DNA of 20,384 nucleotides from an uncultured Prochlorococcus sp. (GTDB lineage: Bacteria > Cyanobacteriota > Cyanobacteriia > PCC-6307 > Cyanobiaceae): assembly GCA_902573045.1 (NCBI GenBank), contig CACGIB010000013.1:1-20384 (forward strand), read 5' to 3'. The notes beneath the pieces are model-generated. The model did no database searches. It saw only the letters and a program-made list of their open reading frames with translations, and was not told where the DNA came from. The position numbers and the translations under genes were made by a program. The stretch's first letter is position 1, and each line of letters opens with the position of its first letter. Positions 1 through 7,303 of this stretch are shown piece by piece.

Positions 1-201
1 TGGTTTAAAGGTAGCCTTAACAAAGGTGGATATTGGAAAGAAGGGTTTACTTGTACTTTTGATGAGAAACCTGGGGTTTTAATAGAAAGTCCTGCTTACG
101 TAACTTGTAGGGTTCCAACTTGGAGAGTTTTGACAAGAGAACCAGAAAATTTATATGAATCTCCTTTAATCCCTGACAAAGCAATATGGAAAATAATATA
201 A
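1..201 (+). CDS. Unrecognised protein, 3' end only
   Basis: An open frame enters from the left edge and ends at TAA 199-201, giving the last 66 residues of a protein. The fragment is rich in aromatic residues and glycine. It has WFKGSLNKGG at its start, a central CTFDEKPGV, a YVTCRVPTWRVL stretch and the C-terminus PDKAIWKII. There is no membrane segment, and two cysteines lie about 20 residues apart. The alternating hydrophobic pattern suggests a beta-rich soluble domain. I do not recognise the family and assign no function. The in-frame composition and plausible codon use make it a real gene; the start and most of the protein are outside the window. Confidence 0.7.
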   Translation, partial: WFKGSLNKGGYWKEGFTCTFDEKPGVLIESPAYVTCRVPTWRVLTREPENLYESPLIPDKAIWKII

Positions 202-310
202 ATTCTCAAAGAATAAAAAACTTTTGGAGTAGGCAACGGCAAGTTAATATTACTTTATTAAATATTTAATTAATACCATCTACTCTCTTTTTATAAATAT
301 TATTCCTTTC

Positions 311-1189
311 TTGATTTTTGGTTTTTTTCTGGGAAAAAATAATCCAAAGATTTCTAAATTTATTGCAAGACCTCTAATAAGATTTGGCATCCCATTAAGT
401 GTAATGGGTCTTTTATTAAAAGAAGGTATAGATATAAACCTTATTAAAAGTGCATGTTTTGCATTCACTCTTATTGGACTTTTAATATTAATTATAAATA
501 AATTCCCAATATTTAAAAATAGGCTTCCAAATTACACTCTGCAGCTGGCAGGACTAATAGGTAATACGTCATTTCTTGGAATACCTATCGCAATAGCTCT
601 TCTACCTTCAACAACTATAAACTTTACTATTGGTTTTGATTTAGGAACAACACTTTTCGCTTGGATATTTGGACCTTTTTTTCTTCAAGAAAAATCCGAA
701 AAGAAGAGCAACCCTAATATAAAAAGCCTATTAAATGCATTAATAAATAGTCCTGCATCAAGAGGGATCATTGGTGTACTTTTTGCTTATCTTTTACAAA
801 TAAATGAGACCTTAGGCAATTACCTTTGGATTCCTGCAAGAATAGTTATCGCTTTGGCAATAATAATTGTGGGTGCAAGACTAGGAATAATAACAAATCA
901 AAAAGGAGGTATTTTTGACCTAAATGAAGAAATTAAATTCTCAATTTTACTAAAGTTATTTATCCTACCATTTATAGTTTTTTTAATAAGCAAATTTTTA
1001 AATTTTGACTTCTATCAATCATCAGCAATAATACTTCAGGCAGGAACACCAACAGCAATATCCACAATTTTAATGGCAGAGGCTTATGACGTGAAGCAAA
1101 AAATCGCTTCAAAAATTCTTTTTACTACAACTCTAATTTCAATATTTACAATTCCTCTCTTAAAAATACTCATGAATATATCTATTTGA
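311..1189 (+). CDS. AEC family permease (auxin-efflux-carrier-like)
   Basis: A hydrophobic protein of about 292 residues from TTG 311, resembling AEC (Mem_trans) carriers, which export small organic anions; the substrate cannot be told from sequence. About eight to ten membrane segments are visible. Two family-like regions stand out: an N-terminal half with NTSFLGIPIAIAL, and a C-terminal half with QAGTPTAISTILMAEAYD, the usual helix-breaking N/P and TPTA elements. TTG 311 falls inside the first membrane helix, and the frame is open upstream to a stop at 245-247. The natural protein therefore probably begins earlier, for example at ATT 269, giving INTIYSLFINIIPFLIFGF as the first helix. No ATG, GTG or TTG exists in frame between 248 and 310. 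It lies 109 bases after the partial gene on the same strand. Confidence 0.75.
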   Translation: MIFGFFLGKNNPKISKFIARPLIRFGIPLSVMGLLLKEGIDINLIKSACFAFTLIGLLILIINKFPIFKNRLPNYTLQLAGLIGNTSFLGIPIAIALLPSTTINFTIGFDLGTTLFAWIFGPFFLQEKSEKKSNPNIKSLLNALINSPASRGIIGVLFAYLLQINETLGNYLWIPARIVIALAIIIVGARLGIITNQKGGIFDLNEEIKFSILLKLFILPFIVFLISKFLNFDFYQSSAIILQAGTPTAISTILMAEAYDVKQKIASKILFTTTLISIFTIPLLKILMNISI

Positions 1190-1220
1190 AATACATGAAT
1201 AATGAATATTGTAAAGATAA

Positions 1221-1256
1221 TATCCGGATAACTAAATAATGTCTTAAGATTTAGTT
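1221..1256. repeat. Two dyads in the leader of the RHH-like gene
   Basis: The 68-base leader before the ATG at 1258 holds a perfect 10-base palindrome, TATCCGGATA (1221-1230). A perfect 8-base inverted repeat, AACTAAAT (1230-1237) and ATTTAGTT (1249-1256), has an 11-base loop and ends just before the start codon. CCGG is unusual in spacers this A+T-rich. Dyads ahead of a ribbon-helix-helix-like gene fit an autoregulatory operator. As RNA, the second dyad would put the base next to the start codon into a weak hairpin. Function is inferred. Confidence 0.4.
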
Positions 1257-1257
1257 T

Positions 1258-1509
1258 ATGAAGTCAGCAAACCCTGAAAATGAATATATCCCTCTAGATC
1301 TCAGAATTTCTGTGAGGAGAGATACTTTAAGGCTTATCTCAGAGATGGCTCAAGATATGGGCATAAGCATTAATGAGGTTTTTAGTTTTCTAGCGGAAGA
1401 TTCTGTAATCGATCTTGAATTACTGGAAGATTTGAATGAAATAGTGATCCCCACTAAGTGCAGCCTTGATGATCTTAAAAACGCTCTTCTTAAAAAAAGA
1501 CTTTGTTAA
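1258..1509 (+). CDS. Small ribbon-helix-helix-like protein
   Basis: An 83-residue acidic protein starting at ATG 1258. Residues about 12-20 (PLDLRISVR) look like a short basic beta strand. They are followed by a helix (TLRLISEMAQDMG, about 22-34), then SINEVFSFLAED as a second helix. This strand-helix-helix order is that of the MetJ/Arc/CopG (ribbon-helix-helix) DNA-binding fold, which works as a dimer with the strand in the major groove. The C-terminal 30 residues (LELLEDLNEIVIP onward) are acidic and then end in a basic KKRLC. The protein could be a transcriptional regulator or an orphan antitoxin; no toxin partner is adjacent. Its leader carries dyads that could be its own operator. Its stop overlaps the stop of the convergent downstream gene by 4 bases. 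The fold call rests on pattern only. Confidence 0.65.
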   Translation: MKSANPENEYIPLDLRISVRRDTLRLISEMAQDMGISINEVFSFLAEDSVIDLELLEDLNEIVIPTKCSLDDLKNALLKKRLC

Positions 1510-3311
1510 AATTTCTCAACTTTTCTATTTTTCCAGTCAGATTTATAACCAATATTAACTAAAAATTCCGAATACTTATTTAAATCACTTTTCTGAATTC
1601 GCCATAAATTATAAATACCATATTTTCCTAATTTTTGATGATTAAAATTTAACCAGTGCTTTTCGCGTGAGGAGTAATCATCTATCACGACCAATAAAGA
1701 TTTGTATTCATAATCAGGTTGATCCTCATAATTTTCTCTCCTATCGGCATATAGCCTGTCTGAAAGATTAATTAATCCTTCTTTAGTATTTGGTTCATAA
1801 AAAACTATTAGTCTCGAATAATAATGTAATGACGGTTTTCTTATCCCGATCATTGCTAAAGTTTCCTTACCCTCACGATTATCTGAAATTAGTTTTGAGA
1901 TGTTCCTCAAAGGTAATTGCCTAGAAGTATCTGCTAATTTCCTAATTGGAGACATCAGAAGAGAATGCCCAATTAAAAATAAAATTTGAAGATAGAGAAG
2001 GATATTCTTTGACTTTAAAAAAATTAAAATTATTGCAAGAAGTGTAAATGAAGAGAAGAACAATTTAGCTTTAAAAATTATCCCAGAGCTTACTAGTTCA
2101 GATGCAAGATTAGGCATTTCAGGATCATTAATTGAACTTAACCAAATATTTGAGAAAAAGAATGCTATTGAGACACCAAACAAAATTAAAATGTTAAAAA
2201 TCCAAAAATATAGAAAACTTTTATTTGATTTTTTTAAGTTTATAAAGCTATTACTAATTAAGATTGCCGCAGCTGGAATTGCTGGCAACCAATAGCTTGG
2301 TAGCTTTGTAGCAGAAATACTAAAGAAGATTAAAACTGATGTTAACCAACATAGAGAATATGTATAAAGGGTGTCAGTGACATCGCAACTTTCTTTTGAA
2401 CTTTTCAAGAAATCCTCAGAGGCTTTAAATATCCCGTGATACAAAAAAGGAGTAAATGGTAATGAACCCAATATCATTATGAAAAGAAAAAACCAGAATG
2501 GCTCTGCATGATTATTAACAACTGAGGTATATCTTTGAAAATTATGATAACCAAAAAAATTATCCCAAAAAGGCTTTCCCTCTTTTATCAGTACTAAGAT
2601 ATACCATGGAACACTTATTAGTACTGTTATTAAACAACCTTTCTTAGGGTTTATCTTGCAAAGCAACGTTTTCCAATTCTTCTGAGTAAACAAGAAAGAA
2701 CTAATAGTCAATGTTGCCAAAATAAATGCAACAGGTCCTTTAGTTAAAATTGCAAACCCTAAAAATACCCACGCTGAAATGCAATTATCATTGTTTTCAC
2801 TTGCCATTCTTCTCCAAAACAAAAGCAGGCTAATCCCTAGGGTTCCAGTTAAAAGGCCATCACTCACGGCAGTTCTACTCCAGATAATTATTAATGGAGA
2901 CAAAGCAAAGCCTAATGATGCAACTATTGGAGTGAAAAATTGCCTATCACCTTTCTGTGGCCAACAAAACAACGTATCTCCAATCATCAACATTAAAAAT
3001 AACGATCCCAAAGCTGAAGGGAGTCTTGCTGAGAGTGTCCCTAAACTATCCCAAATTTCGTTTTTCGGTAATGAGTAAAAAAAACCCATTAGCCAATATA
3101 TTAGTGGTGGCTTATCAAAACGGAAGATTCCGTTGACTTTTGGAGTTATCCAATCACCCGATTCATTCATTGCCCTTGCAGCAGTCGCAAATAAAGGTGG
3201 AGTTTCATCCACCAATCCTGTATTGCCTAAACCTAAAATAAATATAATGATCCCAGAAACTAAAATTATCAATAAGGTTATAAGCCTTTTTTTTGTATTA
3301 AAAAGAATCAT
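1506..3311 (-). CDS. ArnT/PMT-family membrane glycosyltransferase (GT39/GT83-like)
   Basis: A 601-residue integral membrane protein of the dolichyl-phosphate-mannose mannosyltransferase/ArnT clan, which moves a sugar from a polyprenyl-phosphate donor to lipid or protein on the outer face of the membrane. An N-terminal helix (about 10-30) leads into GLVDETPP, whose Asp35-Glu36 sits where the family's catalytic first-loop acid lies. A conserved-looking FDKPPLIYW follows at 65-73. About ten further membrane helices run to residue 470. A soluble C-terminal domain of about 120 residues, with HYYSR and a Tyr/Asp-rich segment, completes it, as in ArnT-like enzymes. Length is normal for the family. 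The start is ATG at 3311. The family 4 glycosyltransferase lies 14 bases upstream on the same strand, so co-transcription is likely. Acceptor and sugar are unknown; lipid A or another cell-surface glycan is possible. Confidence 0.82.
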   Translation of the reverse strand: MILFNTKKRLITLLIILVSGIIIFILGLGNTGLVDETPPLFATAARAMNESGDWITPKVNGIFRFDKPPLIYWLMGFFYSLPKNEIWDSLGTLSARLPSALGSLFLMLMIGDTLFCWPQKGDRQFFTPIVASLGFALSPLIIIWSRTAVSDGLLTGTLGISLLLFWRRMASENNDNCISAWVFLGFAILTKGPVAFILATLTISSFLFTQKNWKTLLCKINPKKGCLITVLISVPWYILVLIKEGKPFWDNFFGYHNFQRYTSVVNNHAEPFWFFLFIMILGSLPFTPFLYHGIFKASEDFLKSSKESCDVTDTLYTYSLCWLTSVLIFFSISATKLPSYWLPAIPAAAILISNSFINLKKSNKSFLYFWIFNILILFGVSIAFFFSNIWLSSINDPEMPNLASELVSSGIIFKAKLFFSSFTLLAIILIFLKSKNILLYLQILFLIGHSLLMSPIRKLADTSRQLPLRNISKLISDNREGKETLAMIGIRKPSLHYYSRLIVFYEPNTKEGLINLSDRLYADRRENYEDQPDYEYKSLLVVIDDYSSREKHWLNFNHQKLGKYGIYNLWRIQKSDLNKYSEFLVNIGYKSDWKNRKVEKF

Positions 3312-3325
3312 TCAATAAATTTATT

Positions 3326-4402
3326 CTACTTATATTCTTTTATTACTTTATTAAGCCAGTTCACAACCTTGTTAGCAAATATATTTGTGGAAGCATTTTT
3401 TTCTACCCATTCTCTACAATTTTTTCGCTTTATTTTTTCAATAATTTCTACATAGGAAAGCAGATTTTTTTTATCATCAGGATTAGCAAGATATCCCGTT
3501 TCGCCATGCTTAATAATCTCACTAGGTCCTCCCCTTTTATAAGCTATGACTGGCACACCACAGGCTAAAGCTTCAACAATAACATTCCCATAAGCCTCAT
3601 TCCATTTCGGAGTATTTAGCAACCCCCTGCATTTACCAAGTTCTTTTTGTAATTCATCGGTTGATAAAAAACCCATCCAATCTATAACTCCTAAAGGGAA
3701 TGATTTTTCTATCTTTGACGCATACATCTCATCTTCTATAAATCCCCAAACTTTTAATTTTTCGCCAAGTTCATTTGCAACATAAACTGCATCCTCCAAA
3801 CCTTTCTCCGGGGCAACTCTTCCAACCCATGCTAAGGGTCCCTTCAATGAATCTTGAAAAATATAATTATCTAAATTAAAACCGTTCCCAATAATTATTG
3901 GTTCTTTTATATAAGGATAATCATTTGCTTGAATTTTAGAATGAAAAGCAAAATTATTTGGATATTTATCATATACCTTGGAGATTAAATTAGTAATTAC
4001 TGAACTTTCAGAACCCATACTAATAATATGAGCAATGGGTATCTCTAAATTTAGAGTTATCCAAATAGGCAACCAATCATAGGACATGTTCAATAATACA
4101 TCTGCATTTTTAGCAATATCTAAGCCCTTTTCAAGCATTCCTACTAAAAGAGAATTGTCTGGGATACTCACGGGAGAATTGAAATCTTGATGCTGCCAAC
4201 TAATTTGATCTTCACCTTCAATAAAATGTAATTTAGCTTTTACATTACTTTCATGTAACTTAGAGTTTTTTGGAGCTATAACCTCAACAGAATGACCTAA
4301 AGAAATTAAACCTGACACTAGAGAATTTAAAGTTAATTCAACTCCACCACCTTTGCCACTCCCCAAGAATCCTATAGGAGTACTAATCAAAACTATTCGC
4401 AT
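3326..4402 (-). CDS. Family 4 glycosyltransferase (GT-B fold)
   Basis: A cytosolic glycosyltransferase of 358 residues that uses a nucleotide-sugar donor; donor and acceptor cannot be named. The N-terminal Rossmann half begins MRIVLISTP and has the glycine-rich GSGKGGGVELTL acceptor-side loop and GHSVEVIAP. The C-terminal half has the donor-binding WVGRVAPEKGL (near residues 193-201) and the EX7E motif NEAYGNVIVE, with glutamates near 269 and 277. These are followed by ACGVPVIAYKRGGPSE and HGETGYL. I chose ATG 4402 rather than the longer frame to 4507: the extra 35 residues do not look like family sequence and would overlap the upstream EamA gene by 77 bases. The start lies 28 bases after the EamA stop, and the ArnT-like gene follows after 14 bases, suggesting one transcription unit. 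Confidence 0.85.
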   Translation of the reverse strand: MRIVLISTPIGFLGSGKGGGVELTLNSLVSGLISLGHSVEVIAPKNSKLHESNVKAKLHFIEGEDQISWQHQDFNSPVSIPDNSLLVGMLEKGLDIAKNADVLLNMSYDWLPIWITLNLEIPIAHIISMGSESSVITNLISKVYDKYPNNFAFHSKIQANDYPYIKEPIIIGNGFNLDNYIFQDSLKGPLAWVGRVAPEKGLEDAVYVANELGEKLKVWGFIEDEMYASKIEKSFPLGVIDWMGFLSTDELQKELGKCRGLLNTPKWNEAYGNVIVEALACGVPVIAYKRGGPSEIIKHGETGYLANPDDKKNLLSYVEIIEKIKRKNCREWVEKNASTNIFANKVVNWLNKVIKEYK

Positions 4403-4430
4403 TATTGGACTTTTTACAAAATGACACTTA

Positions 4431-5372
4431 TTAAATAGTAGTATCAGAAAGTTTATTTTCCCATAAACTCTTTCTCTGGCTAACACAAAATACGGAGATA
4501 AGAACAAACACTACTCCTATCCACTGAACAGCAGTGAGCCTCTCATCTAACCAAACACCTCCGCTAAGAAGAGCAAATACAGGAGTTAAAAATGCAAGAG
4601 TACTAAATCCAGTTATTTCTTTATTATTTGCAAAATAGAAAAACAATCCATACGCTATTGCTCCTCCAAAAATACTTGCAAATGACATAAGCCCCCAATC
4701 AAATAATGACCAATCTGGGATTACTTTGAAATTTGATTGTAAGCAGTGCTTAATAATTAAGGGCAAACTTCCTAAAACCATATGCCAACCGGTAACTGCA
4801 ATTGGATCACTTTTAGTACAAGTGAATCTAATTAAAATTGTTCCTAATGCCATTGCTAAGGAAGCTGCCAGCATCCAGAGCTCTCCAAAGTTAAAAGCAA
4901 CATCATTTATAGACTTATCAGACATCAACCACCAATTTCCTAAAAATTCTTGTGGCACGCCCAAAAATACAATTCCTCCCAATCCGAAAAGTAGTCCTAA
5001 CCAACCTATTGGATTAATTAAATTTCCAAAAATTGCTCTTGCTAAGATAGCTACCAAAAGTGGTTGAGAATCAATTAAGACAGAGCCTAAACCTGCCCCA
5101 GTCTTTTCAATACCATAAGTTAAAAACAACTGAAAAAAAGTGGCATCGACAATCGTAAAAACAAAAAACCACTTCAAATCGCACTTATAAATTTTTAAAT
5201 CTCTTTTTAACAAATATGTTGTAATTAGAACAAGAATCCCTGCAGGCAGTAATCTTAAAGAGGCCACAAACTCGGGGCCAGCACTAGATACTAAGGGGGT
5301 CATAGCTGCCATTGAAGTACCCCAAAGTGCAAAAGGGATAATCATTAAAAACCAATTTAGGATTGAATTCAT
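4431..5372 (-). CDS. EamA/DMT family transporter
   Basis: A 313-residue membrane protein with ten predicted helices arranged as two EamA repeats, roughly residues 5-135 and 160-297. Motifs typical of the family include PFALWGTSMAAM in helix 1, SLRLLPAG in helix 2, and the repeat-closing GLLFGLGGIVFLG and WIGVVFVLISVF. The second repeat has LGTILIRF and FLTPVFALLSGGVWLDE, the conserved P and E of the DMT fold. Members export amino acids, nucleotide sugars, metabolites or toxins; the substrate is not evident. The start is ATG 5372 (ATG 5345 is an internal alternative). It heads the minus-strand unit with the two glycosyltransferases and diverges from sppA across about 50 bases. Its presence with glycosyltransferases raises, but does not prove, a role in supplying envelope precursors. 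Confidence 0.85.
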   Translation of the reverse strand: MNSILNWFLMIIPFALWGTSMAAMTPLVSSAGPEFVASLRLLPAGILVLITTYLLKRDLKIYKCDLKWFFVFTIVDATFFQLFLTYGIEKTGAGLGSVLIDSQPLLVAILARAIFGNLINPIGWLGLLFGLGGIVFLGVPQEFLGNWWLMSDKSINDVAFNFGELWMLAASLAMALGTILIRFTCTKSDPIAVTGWHMVLGSLPLIIKHCLQSNFKVIPDWSLFDWGLMSFASIFGGAIAYGLFFYFANNKEITGFSTLAFLTPVFALLSGGVWLDERLTAVQWIGVVFVLISVFCVSQRKSLWENKLSDTTI

Positions 5373-5423
5373 TAGGTCTGCTGATAATCTTTTTAAAGTA
5401 GTTTTATGTTTTACCTTAAAAGA

Positions 5424-6233
5424 ATGATTTGGCCTTTTAGACGAAAGTCAAAAAAAAGAATGGCTCGTATAGTAATTGATGAGCCTATTACAAGTTCAAC
5501 AAGAGTATCTGTCCTTAAAGCTCTTAAACAAATTGAGGATAGAGAATTTCCTGCATTAATCGTGAGAATCGATTCACCAGGCGGGACTGTTGGGGATAGC
5601 CAAGAAATATATTCTGCTATTAAAAGACTAAAAGATAAAGGATGTAAAGTCATTGCTAGCTTTGGGAATATCTCAGCATCTGGAGGTGTTTACATTGGTG
5701 TTGCATCTGACAAAATAGTTGCGAATCCAGGAACAATTACAGGATCCATTGGAGTGATTATAAGAGGAAATAATTTATCTGAATTATTAGATAAAGTTGG
5801 TATTAAATTCGAAACTGTTAAAAGCGGTGTATTTAAAGATATACTTTCTCCTGATAAGCCTTTAAGTGATGAAGGAAGGAAATTACTTCAAGGCCTAATT
5901 GATGAAAGCTACAAACAATTTACTGAAGCTGTTGCTGATGGAAGAAGTTTACCTGTTGAAGAAGTAAGGAAATTTGCGGATGGGAGGATTTTCACTGGCA
6001 CTCAAGCGAAAGAGTTAGGACTAGTTGATGAGGTTGGAGATGAATTTGTTGCAAGGGAATTAGCTGCAGAAATGGTTAATATTGACCCTAAAATTCAGCC
6101 CTTAACATTTGGGAAAAAAAAGAAAAAAATACTTGGACTAATTCCTGGAAGTAAAATGATTGAGAAAATTATCAATAATATCTTTTTTGAGTTTGACTCA
6201 ACTAATAAAGTACTTTGGTTATACAAGCCTTAA
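5424..6233 (+). CDS. sppA: Signal peptide peptidase SppA, short type (S49 family)
   Basis: A Ser/Lys-dyad protease of about 269 residues that degrades signal peptides left in the membrane. From ATG 5424, the nucleophile is Ser86 in SASGGVYIG. The general-base Lys133 lies in TVKSG, as in the Bacillus SppA pattern, followed by KDILSPDKPL. Other S49 features are RIDSPGGTVGDS, GTITGSIGVI and FADGRIFTGTQAKELGLVDEVG. Another ATG at 5406 would add six residues; I prefer 5424 because MIWPFRRKSKKRMARI resembles marine Synechococcus SppA starts and a TATGTT -10-like hexamer (5405-5410) overlaps the earlier ATG. There is no N-terminal membrane anchor, only a basic segment, unlike the Bacillus enzyme. 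Membrane contact may rest on that basic tail or on the hydrophobic C-terminus. aroH follows after 6 bases. Confidence 0.88.
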   Translation: MIWPFRRKSKKRMARIVIDEPITSSTRVSVLKALKQIEDREFPALIVRIDSPGGTVGDSQEIYSAIKRLKDKGCKVIASFGNISASGGVYIGVASDKIVANPGTITGSIGVIIRGNNLSELLDKVGIKFETVKSGVFKDILSPDKPLSDEGRKLLQGLIDESYKQFTEAVADGRSLPVEEVRKFADGRIFTGTQAKELGLVDEVGDEFVARELAAEMVNIDPKIQPLTFGKKKKKILGLIPGSKMIEKIINNIFFEFDSTNKVLWLYKP

Positions 6234-6239
6234 ATCTAT

Positions 6240-6623
6240 ATGCATGAAAAAATGAAAGATGATTATAAAATTACATTTATTCGTGGGGCTACAACAGCAT
6301 CTGGGAATTCAGTTAAGGAAATAGAAGTTGCCGTAGTGGAATTAATTGATGAATTAATTTCACGCAACAATCTTATTAAGACAGACATTTTATCCATTAC
6401 ATTCACAGCGACAAAAGATTTAAATGCATGTTTTCCCGCTTCAATTGCAAGGAAATTTAATGGACTTGACTCTGTAGCCTTTATCGACTGCCAACAAATG
6501 GACGTTTCTAATGATGTCGATTTTTGTATAAGAATAATGGCTCAAGTTTTATTGCCACCCAATTATGCAATAAAGCACCCATATTTAAGAGGCGCTGCAA
6601 AATTAAGGACAGATAGATGTTAA
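6240..6623 (+). CDS. aroH: Chorismate mutase, AroH type
   Basis: A 127-residue monofunctional chorismate mutase that rearranges chorismate to prephenate on the way to Phe and Tyr; the family acts as a trimer in the cytosol. Aligned by eye with the Bacillus subtilis enzyme, Arg15 (IRGATT) matches Arg7, Arg98 (CIRIM) matches Arg90, and Tyr115 and Arg123 (HPYLRGAAKLRTD) match Tyr108 and Arg116. At the Glu78 position there is Gln86, and Asp83 stands at the Cys75 position with a Cys one residue later. Thermus AroH as I recall it also lacks this Glu, so activity is still likely. The start is ATG 6240, 6 bases after sppA; ATG 6252 (MKDDYKITF) is an equally reasonable start. No clear Shine-Dalgarno is seen for either. 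Confidence 0.9.
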   Translation: MHEKMKDDYKITFIRGATTASGNSVKEIEVAVVELIDELISRNNLIKTDILSITFTATKDLNACFPASIARKFNGLDSVAFIDCQQMDVSNDVDFCIRIMAQVLLPPNYAIKHPYLRGAAKLRTDRC

Positions 6624-6694
6624 TCTTAGTGAAATAATTTTTCTGCTTTAAATTTGAATAGCACAAAATCGACCTTTAAAATTCCATTACCTTG

Positions 6695-7273
6695 ATGTTT
6701 AAAATTACAAAAAAATTTACTTTTGATCTTAAAATTTTAAGATTTTTTCTTATCCCCACAATTTTGCTTTCAACTCCTTTTTTTAATAACATCCAAAATG
6801 CTAAAGCAGGATTGGAATTTCAATGGGATCAAGACTCAAGTTTTAGAAGGTTAAAGTGGTTTCAAAAAGAAAATAAAAGGAAATTTAGAAATACAATTTA
6901 TTTTTTTTTGAGGCCTTCTGATAGAAAAACTGATCTCTTAAAAATTAATCTAGCAATCCCAAAAACCTTTAAATCCACTCTAAAAAACGAAAAAATTAGT
7001 TTTTGTAAAGTAAGGATAGGCGGTTTTGATAGTAGAACAAAATGTTTAGAGGACATTCCAGCTGATATCGAAATTAACACTGATGAATCAGACTTACGTT
7101 CACTGGATATTTACCCCTACAGTCCAATTCCTTCAAATAAAGACAGTTATGCAATTGTCTTAAAAGTCTTTAATCCCAAAAAATCAGGTTTATATCAATT
7201 TCATTCATATGGACAACCTAAAGGAAAATCATTATCAACTTATTTAGGAAGCTGGACTATAGTGATCGATTAA
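6695..7273 (+). CDS. Secreted DUF2808-like protein
   Basis: A 192-residue exported protein of a cyanobacterial family often annotated DUF2808. A basic N-region is followed by a hydrophobic core (about 14-30) and an AKA/G signal-peptidase I site after residue 38. The mature part is basic and beta-rich. It contains DRKTDLLKINLAIPKTF, two cysteines about 14 residues apart (FCKVRIGG and KCLEDIP) that could form a disulfide, and a C-terminal YQFHSYGQPKG and LGSWTIVID. ATG 6695 is used rather than the overlapping TTG at 6692. A run of nine T at 6901-6909 lies in the coding sequence. It lies 71 bases after aroH and 30 before rpmH. Function is not known; location should be periplasmic or lumenal. Confidence 0.75.
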   Translation: MFKITKKFTFDLKILRFFLIPTILLSTPFFNNIQNAKAGLEFQWDQDSSFRRLKWFQKENKRKFRNTIYFFLRPSDRKTDLLKINLAIPKTFKSTLKNEKISFCKVRIGGFDSRTKCLEDIPADIEINTDESDLRSLDIYPYSPIPSNKDSYAIVLKVFNPKKSGLYQFHSYGQPKGKSLSTYLGSWTIVID

Positions 7274-7303
7274 ATGATAAATTAAATAAGGATAATTAAA
7301 CAA

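Noticed and set aside
2779..3318. Plus-strand ORFs opposite the ArnT-like gene (2779-3078 and 3133-3318)
   Set aside because: They are antisense to a clearly conserved membrane protein, have poor composition and no recognisable domain.
4403..4507. A 35-residue N-terminal extension of the GT4 glycosyltransferase
   Set aside because: It overlaps the EamA gene by 77 bases and does not resemble the family. MRIVLISTP at 4402 is the natural start.
6111..6130. A8-G-A7 tract in sppA as a programmed frameshift site
   Set aside because: The frame continues normally to a sensible C-terminus, no alternative frame extends usefully, and lysine-rich tracts are common at this base composition.
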